A stretch of 64,000 nt of DNA from positions 434,001 through 498,000 of the forward strand of contig JAGFBZ010000863.1 of assembly GCA_018398805.1 (NCBI GenBank), written 5' to 3'. Below the pieces are notes generated by a model that was not told the DNA's origin, ran no database searches, and was given only the letters and a program-made list of their open reading frames with translations. The DNA comes from Hirundichthys speculiger. Lineage: Eukaryota > Chordata > Actinopteri > Beloniformes > Exocoetidae. How positions within the stretch are numbered: the stretch's first letter is position 1; each line of letters starts with the position of its first letter. The position numbers and the translations under genes were made by a program. Positions 10,254-22,360 of this stretch are shown piece after piece.

Positions 10254-13200
10254 ATGTCTCGACAGATGGAAAACAGCCATCGAAGATTTCTGCAAACCAT
10301 GATGACCAACTGCATCATTGACGAGCAAAGCGCAAGGAGACTACATCAGCATTGTTGTGAAACTCACAATGGTGTGTAATTCCTTTTTCTGTATATGAAC
10401 AGTTGCTGGGGGATTCATTGAGAAGTTTGACTACATATCTTAACTAAGGAGTCAAGTCAAAATTTTATTTTATTTTTTAAGAGTAAAACAAAGAAGATAT
10501 AGAAAAAGAAATCACAGTTAGAGTTGAGGATTTTTCTGTATATGAAATATAAGTATATCGTACTGTGACCACATTCCACCTGACAACAGGAAATAGTTGT
10601 TCTTAACCTCCTGGGGTTGGCAAGACGTGGTGCTGATAATGTGTCAATGTGTTGGGGGGAGGCTACAAATAATTTTTCAGCACCATCAAACATAGTCATT
10701 TTCTCTTTTTTTTTGCAGCACATTATGCTCCTGACAAACTAGACGATTTCATTGATCTCATCAACTCAAAGTTGCAGCCAATGTTTATGCAGATTAGAAA
10801 AGGGATGTCTGAGGATAGCGGTCACCAGTACTACGTCTTGGTTAGTGACTTTTAACTCCAGAGAGGCCTGCAGTGTCAGGCTTTTTTTTTCAAATTATTA
10901 ACGATTTAAAAGTTGCAAAGATTTCTGTTTGGGTAGTGTGTGTGTGGTGACGATAACAGAAGAAAAAATTCTGAAACATTCTGCTCTAATGTCCAGGTGA
11001 ACATGGCTGAAACTGAGGTGACTAGAATGTCATCAGATTATGCTGACAATGAGTTGGAGCTGTTCAGAAAAACAGTGAGTTGGTTTACACATTTTTACCA
11101 TACAGTTTTACGTAACGCTTTTTATTTATATTCATCCATCACATAACATTTTACTTCTTTAAAAAGTAAAGAAAGAGACTATTTGGAGAGGTGGCTTTTT
11201 TTGTTGATCATTATTTTTCAATAAAAGCCTCTGCAGGTGTAATATTTGGTTACTTGTTCTGTGAGCGTTAACTTTATTAAGTCTTTTTTTTTTAACACTG
11301 ACATTAAAAATGTGTCTTGAATCTTAAACTCAGATGGACCTGATTGTGAACTCTGAGAATGGCAAGGCCTCCTCCACTGATATTCTGAACAGCACCGACA
11401 CCATGAGCTCCAAAAAGCTGAAGAAGAGTGAAACAGAGCACCTGCTGTGCCGACTTGTACATGACAAATGGCTTTGTGAGGTAAGATCCCCCGGCCCTTT
11501 TTTGATCTGGTATTAACATGCGTTCTGAGATATTCAATCAGAAGTAGCCAGCACATTGTGTGTGTTTGTTCACACTCAGGCATTCAAGTATGTTCCCAAA
11601 CGTGTAGGGATGCACAATAACTTTTTTTTTTTTTTTTTTTTAACCGATACCGATAACCGATAACTTTCAGTTCCTAAAGGCCGATACTGATACGGATAAC
11701 CGATAACACAAACACATACCTAAGATCATTACATAAATATTATGAACAAAACCAAAAACAGTTTTGACTCTTTAAATGAACAGATATTTATTTTTTCCAA
11801 TGAACGCTATTGGCAAGCATCTTAAACATTTTCATAAAGCTATCAAACAAACCTATTTGATATCTCACATTAACTTAAATAAGGTTCATTACTGACTGAT
11901 ATAAAAGAAAAATAAAGGCTCCTTGAACTGATGGAAATGCATGCATCAGAATTACTAACTGAAAAAATGCATTCCCTCAATGGCAATAAAAAATAATGCA
12001 CAGGTCATAATGTACTGACACAAGTTAGACTTGTCTGTGTAAATAAACTGAAAAAGTTCACTCCAAGGTAACAAAGAAATTACGTTTAAAGGATTTTGGC
12101 TTGTGGTTCCATTCAAATGAATGCCTTGAAATTAAAGTAAATGAGGTTCAGTAGTTTTGGGGTTTTTTTTTTTAATCTCATAGAAGCTTTAGATGAGAGA
12201 GATGATGGCAAGGAGCGGAGAGGAGAGGGGTTGGCTTGCTGCTGGCTTGATGCTGGCTTGCTCACGTTAGCTCATGTTAGCTCATGTTAGGTCATGTTAG
12301 TGCGATTTCAAAACTCCATGGAAGCGATGGTTATGTTTCAGGTGGCTGATCGGGTTTGACGTATTAAAGCTTGTGCTCTTTTTCCCTCCTTCGCTTGGAG
12401 CATTTGTCACAAATAACCAGCGAACTATCTTCTTCTGAAACTTTAACGAAGTTCCATACCATCGCCGCCATTTTTGTTTTCATTAGCGCACTGTGCCATA
12501 ATGGTGCATTCAATGTGTAACATAAATTCCCCCGTTCCCTTGTTTGCTCGTTGTTCTTTCAGCCTTATCTATTTTTTCTATGTTGTATGTGTAACGTGTG
12601 GGAAAATACTGCGAATATCAATTACAGTCAGCAACTACCAAAATTGTGACCAAGTTAACAAGTTGTTTTCTGGGATGAGCGGGTATTCTTGATTTTCCTT
12701 ATTGAGAAATCATTTTTCTGATTATGCCGAGGTTACTTGAACATAACATTCACTGCTGGTCATTCAAGGCTCAGAGGGAGCGAGGCACTGCCATGTTAAC
12801 AAAAAAATACATTAGTTATTGGGGCTATTCGTCATGATATCGGACTTATCGGGATGACGTCATAATTTCTTGATATCGGCCTGATAGTTATCGGGTCGAT
12901 AATTATCGTGCATCCCTACAAACGTGTCTTGAGTGATCGAATTGGATCAGATCTTCCCGCTCTTTATGCAAATAAATAGGGATGTAATTTTCACAAAGCA
13001 TTGTTATTTTTAAGTGGTAGCAGCTGGAAATAATTAGGCATAACTCTTAGAAAGGAAAAAGAGAAGAAGAAAAAAAAATCCACCACAAACTTTTTTTCCC
13101 CATACTTTAATCAGTAAAGAATATGTACAATAGAATTGGTGTATAAAATACAAGCAAAGATCAAACACAAAGAAGAAATTGAATGACCTATTAGGGGTAT

Positions 13201-16200
13201 TGCGTACAAAATCAAATGAGTCGTCACCTAAGCTGATAGTTTAAGTTTAGTAGACAGTCCCTGACACTTTGATTCAGACGGCAGTGAGAACATGGACTGC
13301 AGTGTCCCTGACCACCTTCATGCTTCCTGAAAGATCGGATTTGAATCCGTCCTGGAATGTGTTCAGACCTGCTGGCCACTGGTGGTCTGATTTCCGAGAA
13401 CACAGTTTATTGCCAGAGAATCCCCTAGGTTCTCACAATAAGACTGTAAAGTTGTAACTGTTTGTGTGGTCAGACAGGCCTTTGTCAGCGACTTTGAAAG
13501 TTTAATTTACATTCCATCTCACCTGAGGACTCTTTTCTAAAACAAGTTTAACTCAAAATATCTCTTAATTAGCTAGTTTCACTCAGGAAAGCCTTTGGTG
13601 GTGCTGGTAATCTTCAAGGTTCTGGCTAACCATGAGGTTTTGTATTTGCTGTACTTATTTTATAAGTGAAATTTATTGCTAGACATAACCACTGACCCCT
13701 GCTGGAAAACTAGATGGCTTCAGCAGGATAAAGACAGGCAGTTTAGTGGGGTTAAGGATGTGAACATTCTCTATATAACTGCTTTCTGACTCAAAACTGA
13801 TATATTTAACAGTTTGCAACACAGCAGGAGAGAGATGAAAAGACTATTCAAACAGACCTTGTACTAAAATTGCAATGTCTCTAGCCAACATTCAAACTAA
13901 TTTGTAGTAAACCGGGTACTTCAGAGCCTATAGCCTCTTCTCCATTCTGAAGCTGACTGGCTGCTCCTGGTGCAGCCGCCAGCAGCAGGTGTCAGCAGGG
14001 CTCACTGACTGACCCACCTCCATGACTCAGCAGCTCTTCCTGCATGAGCAACTTCCTGATGGCTGTTGTCGTGCAGAGGAACATCTCAACTACAACTTCA
14101 GCAAATGCAATCAATGATGTCATGTTTTTATTTTTTAAAGCCATTTTAGTTCACTAATCACTTGTGATTGGCTTATGTAGACACTTTTTTCTCAGAGCGC
14201 TTCAGTAGTTTTATCATAGATGTCTGCATTACTGTCTCTAATTTGACAAGACATTTTTCCCGCCTTGGCAGAACCAGTCAGAAGTTCCTTGATTCTGTTG
14301 TCATTTCAGTTTCTTGTCATCTCTTTCTCCAAATTTGTCCTTTTCCTAAACGAGTGCTCTGATGGATTGTGGTGATTATTTGTGTCAGTGATACGATGTT
14401 GTTACTTAGGATACTGCATCATCCAGTCACAACGTGCTAAACACTGTTTTGTCACAGACTCAACATACTTTAAAGCAGATGTGTCAAATGAATGGTTGTT
14501 AACAGACTTGTGCAGACCTGGGTGAAAGGGTGATGGTGATCTATTCATTTTGAATCAGGTGTGCTGAAGCAGGGAAACGTCTAAGACATGCAGGACAGCG
14601 CCACTGCAGGACTGGAGTTTGACACACCTGAATTAAAGGTTAACCATTAATAATAGTAGAGGGTCATGAGACTCCCAATGGGTGTGTCTGAATATGTCCA
14701 AAACTCATTCCGATAGCCATCTTAGTGCTAAATTAGTGGTTTCTGCCCTCTGACCTTTCTCCTCTGTAAAACATAATGTAACACATACATAGAAAAAAAT
14801 GAATAGAAATTCATGACATTGCTGTTTATTATTACAATATTGTTGTGATATCAGCATGTGGGGATGCACTGATTCAGTACTGATGTTTATCATCAGTCTG
14901 TTGCTGAATCAAATAACTTGATGAAGACAGTGCTGATCTGTTCTGTGCACAGGTTTTTTTTAACAAGTCACTGATACTCCATTATTATTGTCAAGACGAG
15001 AAAAAGAACATTTAAGTGATGTCTGATGTTCAGGGATGTCAATTTTCCGTGGATTTCCGAGTTTTTTTTCCATCCTGGGGGTCATTTTTGAGATACGTGT
15101 AAATCCGGTTTAATATTTTCACGAGGTGTACCCTCCATGGACCTCCGACTCGGCTGAGCGAGAGATGATCCGATGATCGGACCCAGCACAGACTGTGGTC
15201 GGCGTGACGTGAATTCTCGATTGCGATTGGTTGATTGAGACCAGGGCATGCGCACTGAGCCTTTGGTCCAGCTAACGTCACTATCTGTCTTGTTGACATA
15301 GCGTCAGGAATCCAACGAAGTCTGGGTCATCAGCTGCCATCACAGCCGAATCAATGGTCAAAGTTAGCCCGAAGCACATATTTTCTGATATTACTTCTCC
15401 CTTTCTTGTTTGGATGGATGAAAACACTAGAATTTTGATGTGAAATGAAATGAAATGTTTTTTTTTAGATGAAAAAAATCACACTGCGACCGGCGATTCA
15501 CCATGCCCCGTGGTTGTCAAATGCTGAAAAAATGAGTAATTATGTCACCAGACCTATCAAATGGCCGATTTCTATCAATTTCCATCAAATTGTTGCAATG
15601 AAAGAACCACCAGCAGTAATAATGAATCTATGACTTATATCAGTGGTTCTCAAACTTTTAATACTGCGTTCCACCTGAGAAACTGTTCAGCTCTCTGAGT
15701 ACCACCATGATGACCAACTTTAAAATATATACCTTCTCAATTAGCTTTAAATTCACAGGAGAGTTGTTTATTTATTTTATTATTCAAAATGTTTATTCAA
15801 AATTTTCTTGGGGGGGGGCAAAGCAATTTGAGTCACATTCACAGGCTGACTAGCCAGACGAAGTTGCAGCAGTCTGTTTTCTGCGGTATCTAACTGCTTC
15901 TTGCTCCCATTAAGTTGATGTGATTAGAGACTAATGGGCTGCTTTTTATGAACTTAGAAACAGGGGGAGTACACTCTGTCCACCCGATGTATCATAGAAA
16001 TGGAGCCATATATTCGTGCAATGTATCAAGACCAGGTCAAAGTGTGCCACATCTGTCATAACATCGCTTTCCAGGTAAATATAACTTTGTTTTAAAACAC
16101 ATTTGTTCTGTCTGGACACATCTGAGCATCTGAGAGGAATTGTGGCTGCTGTACAAAAGATGCCATGAATTTCAAATGTAATGCTAATGCACTTTTTTTT

Positions 16201-16786
16201 TTTTTTTTTTTGCCACTCTCGTTTTTACAGTCGACAAAAAGACTGAATGGTACTCTGTTTGTTATCTGATCTGAATATCTCCTTCTCTTCCCCCAGTGCC
16301 AAATTTGTGAGAATCCTTCATGTGGCATAAAAATACACAACCCATGTGTGGCCAGATACTTCAAAGGAAGACCGGAGCCGCGCTGTCCGGACTGTAATGA
16401 CTTCTGGCCGCATGAAATACCTGGTAAGTATTGTTCTTTGTCTACAAAATAAGATTGCCATACATAACATTTGATGAATGACTTTTATCTTTTAGACATT
16501 GTTTTGCAGAATTAGATTATATATTTTGAAACTGATGGTGTCATATTTTGATATACTGCTGGAACTGTGAATGGGAGAAGTGGAGATACATATAAATAAT
16601 ATTGGACACATACAAGCAGATATAAGCATTGATTACTATTATCAGTTTGTTTTCCATTCTGTCATTTTAATTTGTATATAAATGGTTAGCCGTGACAGTA
16701 AGAGAGCATTCTGCCTCCAAGTATGAGTACCATATTTTTTTTTTCTCTTCTGTGCAGAAATCAGACAACCCCATTCTCAGTCTTAG
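10254..16786 (+). CDS. nsmce1: NSMCE1, SMC5/6-complex RING-type subunit (complete)
   Basis: NSMCE1 is the RING-like subunit of the SMC5/6 complex; it binds NSMCE3 and NSMCE4 and works in DNA repair in the nucleus. Coding exons: 10254-10371, 10719-10840, 10997-11074, 11334-11480, 15958-16074, 16297-16423, 16758-16786. Phases join cleanly to 245 codons plus TAG. The start is the first ATG after the acceptor at 10249 ([20 protein letters not shown]). Residues about 1-180 form the winged-helix part, with [13 protein letters not shown] and [15 protein letters not shown]. The C4HC3-like RING follows: Cys185 and 188 (VCHICH), Cys195/198, Cys203, His208, Cys211, Cys224 and Cys227 ([14 protein letters not shown]). 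Human NSMCE1 is about 266 aa from memory; this one ends soon after the RING with IRQPHSQS, lacking the longer basic tail. Possible poly(A) signals are at 16859-16864 and 16904-16909. Confidence 0.95.
11605..12918. mobile_element. hAT-superfamily non-autonomous element A
   Basis: The 1314-bp element is bordered by an exact 8-bp target duplication, CAAACGTG, at 11597-11604 and 12919-12926, the size made by hAT transposases. Terminal inverted repeats begin TAGGGATGCAC at both ends. Subterminal DNA carries repeated CCGATA/CGATAACC motifs on the left and their complements on the right. It includes a decayed BED-finger exon on the minus strand (12302-12471) but no catalytic domain. It sits in the large nsmce1 intron. 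Confidence 0.9.
12302..12471 (-). pseudogene. BED zinc-finger remnant of a hAT transposase
   Basis: Starting at the minus-strand ATG at 12471, the frame reads [11 protein letters not shown], then [11 protein letters not shown] (the Cys-x2-Cys of a BED finger). After a small frame break it continues as [12 protein letters not shown], matching the BED pattern TSNLxxHLKxxH. The break falls near an A-rich codon run around 12370. This is the DNA-binding N-terminal exon of a hAT transposase, without any DDE/RNase-H part. Confidence 0.7.
14476..14630. mobile_element. short 155-bp hAT-like MITE
   Basis: The termini are inverted: CAGATGTGTCAAATGA at the left and, read inward from the right, CAGGTGTGTCAAACTC. 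The flanks CTTTAAAG (14468-14475) and AATTAAAG (14631-14638) match at 6 of 8 positions, as expected for an aged hAT target duplication. The inner part (GCAGGGAAACGTCTAAGACA) resembles a short repeat common in fish. It lies in the large nsmce1 intron. Confidence 0.6.
15045..15530. other. G+C-richer island of unknown origin in nsmce1 intron
   Basis: This block is clearly richer in G+C and CpG (for example GACTCGGCTGAGCGAGAGAT near 15147) than the surrounding intron. It starts near a CAGGGATGTCAATTTTCC-like sequence at about 15030 and fades out near 15590. The 86-aa minus-strand frame at 15039-15299 matches no family I know. It may be part of a DNA transposon (promoter or first exon), but I could not define ends. 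Confidence 0.35.
15641..15735. mobile_element. hAT/Charlie-type terminal fragment
   Basis: The sequence CAGTGGTTCTCAAACTTTTA at 15641-15660 is a typical left end of hAT elements of the CAGTGGTTCTCAA type, followed by the usual GTTCCACCTGAGAAAC-like text. A matching right end was not found, so only a fragment is called. Confidence 0.5.
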
Positions 16787-16858
16787 AGATGAGGACTACA
16801 GCAGTAACTGGGATTTTAGCGTACTGAATTTCTTCTGTTGCTTTTAACACAAGGTTAT

Positions 16859-16864
16859 AATAAA
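16859..16864 (+). promoter_or_regulatory. nsmce1: nsmce1 poly(A) signal
   Basis: An AATAAA lies 73 bases after the stop codon, and a second lies at 16904-16909. Either gives a very short 3' UTR. Which one is used cannot be told from sequence. Confidence 0.55.
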
Positions 16865-17879
16865 TCGAGTTTTTATCATATATGTCTTAAATGTTTTTAC
16901 ACAAATAAAATAGAGTTTGCTTCATGTGTGTATCTTTATTATGTGTACTTCCATACATTTATCAAAAAGCAAAACCAGCACAGTTTCCTATTATGATAAC
17001 TTTGCAGTCATTACAGTAGAGCATTAAAAATGTTCTTTCCAACTGTCACTAGGACTTCCATCAAACCTTGAGAGACCATCAGTCAATTCTACACTTTTTT
17101 TTTCCAGTCACGACTAAAGGATTTCACTGAATTATTTCATGCATCTGTTACTGTGAATTCTAAACTATTTTTTAACTCAACATATTTAGTATTTAAAGCA
17201 TAAATATTCTATTTTGTTGCTAGTTGTAGTCATGTCACGTTAAAGAACAGCTGGTTTAATCTGATGCAGCATTCCGATACAGCCTTTAACCATGCAGCAG
17301 AATAAATCACTGCAAAGTCTAATAGTTGCTTATCAATTAAAATAAGGAAATAATTATCCATTTATAAAGTAGTTATGAGGCTACATTTGAAGCCCTTTTT
17401 CTTTCTTTGTCTCTTCAAATCCTCTGTAAAATGAAAATGTTGTGAAAAGAGTTTGCTTACAGTTGATGTAGAAAAATTTGATAATTCTGATTATCGGATT
17501 GCAAATAATTTTTCTGTAGGACAACAAAACAGCCCTCGGTGACATTTCAGATGGGTTCCGATGATGATGGATAATCTTAAACTACATGCAGCACATTAAA
17601 TTTGTTATCATGTCACTTGCTCAGTGCTTTCTTTGAAGTTAAACCGACTACATAAGACTTGAAATTATATTTGCGTGCGAGGAGTCCGGCTCCAGTATCT
17701 TCAAGGTGACAATAAAAGAGATAGCTTTTCTAAACCAGGGATAGAAAAAAGCATTTATAAGTGGGTTCAAACAAGAATTGAAATAAAGCAGCCAGGACAT
17801 GATAGTTCAGGATGAAGCATTGTTTGAAATCTCCTTTCCTGCTAGTGATGGATAGTAATATGGACAAAATAGTCTTTTA

Positions 17880-18110
17880 GCTGGACCCCTTTTAGGGGTG
17901 GCCACAGCAGATTATCATGTTCTGCATATTGATTTGGAGTAGGATGTTACATACATTTGTACATTTTTGACACAACATTCCATTTATCCAGCTTAGGGTC
18001 GCCACCATGAGAACACTGGCTTGTGACCCGCAGTGGGGGAAATGTGGCTGAGGACACTTCAGCACACGGCAGGGTTATACTACAGCCAGCCTCCGCATGG
18101 ACACGCAAAT
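17880..18110 (+). repeat. dispersed teleost repeat (GGGTGGCCACAGCAGATTAT type), copy 1
   Basis: The sequence reads from GGGGTGGCCACAGCAGATTA through TTCTGCATATTGATTTGG to TTTATCCAGCTTAGGGTCGC. I recognise it as a common fish dispersed repeat. A second copy at 47935-48085 shares the same order of blocks. Confidence 0.6.
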
Positions 18111-18167
18111 GAGATTCACAAAGCTGAATGTGTTGCAAAGTACCATATTTGACAAAAATCAATTAGC

Positions 18168-18470
18168 ATTTCAGCAAAAAAAGCCTCATACTCACTGTCA
18201 AGCATGGCAGTGGAGGCATGATAATATGGGCTACTGACCTGGGTGCTTTGCAGTCATACTGTTCAACACAGTATTCTCCAGACAAATGTGACACCTCGAA
18301 CTTGGTCAAAATTGGGTCATGCAACATGACAGTGAAGCACGCCAGCATACCAGTGTTAGAATGACTGGAAACTAAATGAATCAAGGTTTCAGAATGGGCT
18401 GATCAAACCTGTTGTGGGATCTTAAGGGAGCTGTGCATAAGTGAATGAAGATGCTTTAAAGAAGCACAAT
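18168..18470 (+). mobile_element. Tc1-like transposase remnant
   Basis: The + strand frame near 18190 reads LILTVKHGSGGMIIWATDLG, a good match to the Tc1 block TVKHGGGSIMxWG. Stops follow within about 50 codons, and later text such as CCTGTTGTGGGATCTTAAGG fits the 3' part of the transposase. No ends or intact frame remain. Confidence 0.6.
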
Positions 18471-18674
18471 CAAATGATTGTGACTGATAAAGTCATACAG
18501 AAAATGACAACTCAAAGTTACCGCTGATGGTCACACAACAAAAAAGACTTGTTGTTTTCCGTTTCTTCTTTATAATAAATATAAAAACTATATAATAAAA
18601 TAAAAACTACAACAAAACACTTCCACTAGATGCAAGCGAATCTTGAGATCCCTTCTTCAAAAATGTTTAGTGGT

Positions 18675-18765
18675 AAGTAAGGCAAGGCAAGTTTATTTGT
18701 ATAGCAAATTTCGTGTACAAGGCAATTCAAAGTGCTTTACATAAAACATAAAACAAGTAATAGTT
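18675..18765 (+). repeat. short dispersed repeat (TTTATTTGTATAGC type)
   Basis: GGCAAGGCAAGTTTATTTGT is followed by TATAGCAAATTTCG and CAAAGTGCTTTACATAAA. This is a familiar short fish repeat. A related but different one is at 51545-51612. Confidence 0.55.
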
Positions 18766-20984
18766 AGGTCATTTGAAACCATCAAAATAATAAGATGCTT
18801 TCAGGAGATTAATGTCAAGATGAGACAAACACATGATTAATGTTTGGGGGTACAAGTCTTTGTACTCATGGCAGTCTTTATGGAAAAATGTTTCACAGAC
18901 AGAAGGAATCAAAGTAGAGATATTTGGGTATGCAGAGGAACCGCTGTTTGCAATAAACAAAACAAAGCTCATCGAGAAAAGAACAATCCTCCTACAATAA
19001 AACATGATGGATCTTTTAGAATGCTGTGGAGCTACTTTTACTTGTACTAAAGGCACTAAACGTGACTAAAAAAAAAAAAAAAACAAAACATGCACCAGAC
19101 AATTATCTGAATCATGCATCCAACACAATAAAATAGGTCATCAATGAATCCTGAAATAATCCACAGAAAACCTCTGGTGTAAACTGAAATCTGATATTGC
19201 AAGAATTACTCTTGCAAACGTAAGAGTTTGAACAGATAACAGAAAAGAAACTTTTAAAGGAAATCATTTCAAGAAACATTTGCAGGTTTTGTGATTTTCA
19301 CAGATTTCGCATCCGAATGTTATTAAAGAGGAATTAATCATTTTGAAACAGAGAATCACATTCACCAATCTTGGCCTTACTGAACTGTCAGTTTTTCTTT
19401 CCAAGTCGAACATTTGTTCCACTTTACTTTCAGATTTCACTAATTTCTTTTCGATATGTTGCACTGATGTGTGTACGGTTACATCATGTGTTGTTGTGAA
19501 AGTGTGGTGTTTACCAACACCTTCGGAAGGGATTCGCCTGTGGTTTAAAGTGTTCAGACGTAGTTACAGGGTGTAAACATGTCTCTCTGGTACACAACAC
19601 AAGCACCAGCTTTAATGTTTGCTTTTCTGTGTTAATGTATCACCAGAGGAACTGCAGAGTTTCTCACTGAGTCTTTCATATCTCACATTAAAGCCAAGCT
19701 TTGTTTGTTGTTTTTTCTTTTTCTTTCTTTGTTTGTTTTGTTAAATAAATAAAACAGCATTAGATTTTACATTTTGGACATTTTGTTTCATTCATATCGT
19801 TTTTAAACCTGTAAATTATGAATTGATTGTATTTATCTATACCAATGAATGTCATTTCAAGTTAACAAATCAGTTTGCAGACTGTCGCTCTTATTCCAGA
19901 TGCAGCTCCGTCTGCATCTCAGATTCGTTCAGTTGCACCATGATGAGCACAATGTTCTCAGTAACTGAACGACACCAGGCTGCATGAGGATTTTAGGGTT
20001 TTTAACTCTGTTGTGTGCTCACAACAAGGCAACAGCAAACACAGAACCCTACATAAGTTATGCAGTCTGGTGTATTGCCAGGAATGTGTCTTGTGTGAAC
20101 TTCAGGACCTTTATTACACAATCTACCGGCATTTAAAATCAGACAATCATTTCAAGAGGGTGAATTTTCTCAGGGGAAACTTTAAAGATGAAAGTGTATG
20201 TATAAAACAAACAAGCAAACAAAAAGCTATTCATTTACATCATCTGTAGATGAGTGGCAGGATGAACAAATTCTATTAATCATTAACAGCTGATGTCTGA
20301 ATTGTTTTATGACAAATTGCCCAACAATGTTCTTTGGTTCCATCACTGTTGTGCTCCTGCCATCTGTTGATGATGAGTTCTAACTGATACAATAATCCAT
20401 CACAGCTCTGACCTCCTTTCTGGTTCAAATGGGATAAAATTACACGCGCACAAATTCACTTTCTGCTGTTCGTCTTGAACACGTTGTGTAGATTATTAGA
20501 CACTAGAGGGCGGTGTTAGAAAAGCATCTCGTAGCTTTGCACTATTTGATCAACTTGACTACAAACCATTTTCCTTAAAGACCTTTATCTTTCTCTTTTT
20601 AAATGCTTCCAATTAGTAAGCGCGCATATATTTGTTTTATAATATGAGGCAGGGCTTTTAAAGGCAATCTTAACCTTTGTTTTATCAGATGATTCATCCC
20701 ATGTGTGTCTTTGTTTTGCACCTCACTTAAATTTCTATTTTACATTCAAGTGTTTAATTTTAACAATAAATGGCACATTTAGCACATTTTTTAACCATAT
20801 CTAGATTATACAAAGCACTTTACAGTCGCTCTTTTCTTCCACTCGTGGAAATACTTTATTTTCTCATTGCAACAAATATGTGAGAACATTCTTTAAATGT
20901 TTAAAAACAATGTTCCTCAAAGAACGATTGTAAAGGATTTGTATATTTCCCCCCCTACAGTCCGTAATGTAATTAATTGTTTCG

Positions 20985-21265
20985 AATGACTCTGGAGGAA
21001 TTTCAACTCGTTAAGGGCAAAGACACAAGCCGTTGGTTTAAGAGGGCCACCCATGACCTCTGACCCCTGAGACAAAGATCTGAAGAATCATCATTCATCA
21101 GTAGCTGATATAAGCACATGGGAAAGAGATTACAGTTGGAAAACTTTGTCAAGAACTATAACACAGAGCTACACCCACAAATGCCATTGAAACTTTGCAA
21201 AAAAAAAAAAAAAGCCTTATGTTAACTTCATCCAGAGGTAGAGCCGACCTCTCTGGCCTCTGAGC
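20985..21265 (+). repeat. diverged repeat, copy 1 of a local pair
   Basis: The shared blocks with 22085-22360, in the same order, are CCCATGACCTCTGACCCC, AAACTTTGTCAAGAACTATA, CAGAGCTACACCCACAAATG and TTAACTTCATCCAGAGGT. Both copies run in the same direction about 1.1 kb apart. Either one repeat family landed twice or the block was locally duplicated. Confidence 0.65.
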
Positions 21266-22084
21266 TCAGCATAACCGTGGAAAACTGGGCTTCAGAGAGA
21301 TTTCATTCTACTCTACAACAGAGAACCCTGTACTGTTGCACACCTGGAGACATGTTTCAGGAACACACTGGACAGAGAAGACACCCGCTGTGTGAAGGCC
21401 TGGCGTCCAGAGATCCTGGTATACCTGCTCAGATGTTGCATTCAGGTCTTTATCCATTGCAGAAAGGAACTTAAACGGACATCATCCAGCACAGACAGTC
21501 TGGGAAGGAGGGCCTCAGTTCAACTCTGTTTAGCTTTGTTTCCCGACATCCCGTGTTGTCTCAAAACCTTCCCTACACTTTGTGATTCATAGCAGTATTC
21601 ATTTTGGTGAAGCTGAAAAGAAAACTAGATACTCATTTTACACATAGGGAAAATTAGGTGGGGATGCCATCAAAATGAGAAGAAAGGAAAAGAAAAAACC
21701 CAAAAGGTGATTCTTACATTTCACTGTTTATTTCATTGCAAAAAGTATGAGGGAAATATATTCCGTGCTTTGTCTTATCTACTTCATTTTCTTTGTTAAC
21801 ATTTCTTCATGTCAGGCCTGTAACACAATCTGAAAAGATGTGGTATGTAACAGGACAAGAGATGGGCTTAAAACAGGTGATTGTAGTCACAATTTGGTAC
21901 AAAAGCATTATCCACAAACAAGTCTTTTTGGAGCAAAGATGGACAGAGGATTTCAAAATAATGTGTGAAAAATCATTAAAGTGTGGTTAAAAAGAGACAT
22001 ACAAACTGTGTTCCTAAATGACAGATTAGAAGGGAGGTGCGTATACTGTATGTCTATCTCTGCAGTTCATGATATCATTGAGAA

Positions 22085-22360
22085 GTTAATCTGAAAGCAT
22101 GTCAGGGGCCAAGCCTAAGATGGACACCCATGATCTTTGATCCCCCAGATGGCACAGGATCATGAATCTGTATCATCAAATAGCTGAGATATTCACACTG
22201 GTTTAGGATTACTTATCTTTTTTGAAAACCTTTGTCAAGTACAACAATACAGAATTACATCCATAAATGCCACTAAATACTTTACTGCGCTGAAGCCTCA
22301 TATTAGCCTCATATTAACCTCATCCAGAGGTCATGTTGACGTCTTTTGCCTCAGAGGCAT
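22085..22360 (+). repeat. diverged repeat, copy 2 of a local pair
   Basis: The blocks CCCATGATCTTTGATCCCCC, AACCTTTGTCAAGTACAACA, GAATTACATCCATAAATGCC and TTAACCTCATCCAGAGGT match copy 1 at 20985-21265 in order and orientation. Divergence is high, so the event is old. Confidence 0.65.

Noticed and set aside
11218..11583. 121-aa minus-strand open frame
   Set aside because: It is the antisense shadow of the nsmce1 exon 11334-11480.
12251..12302. Tandem GCTCATGTTAG units as a regulatory array
   Set aside because: About four imperfect short copies inside hAT element A; most likely simple slippage within the transposon.
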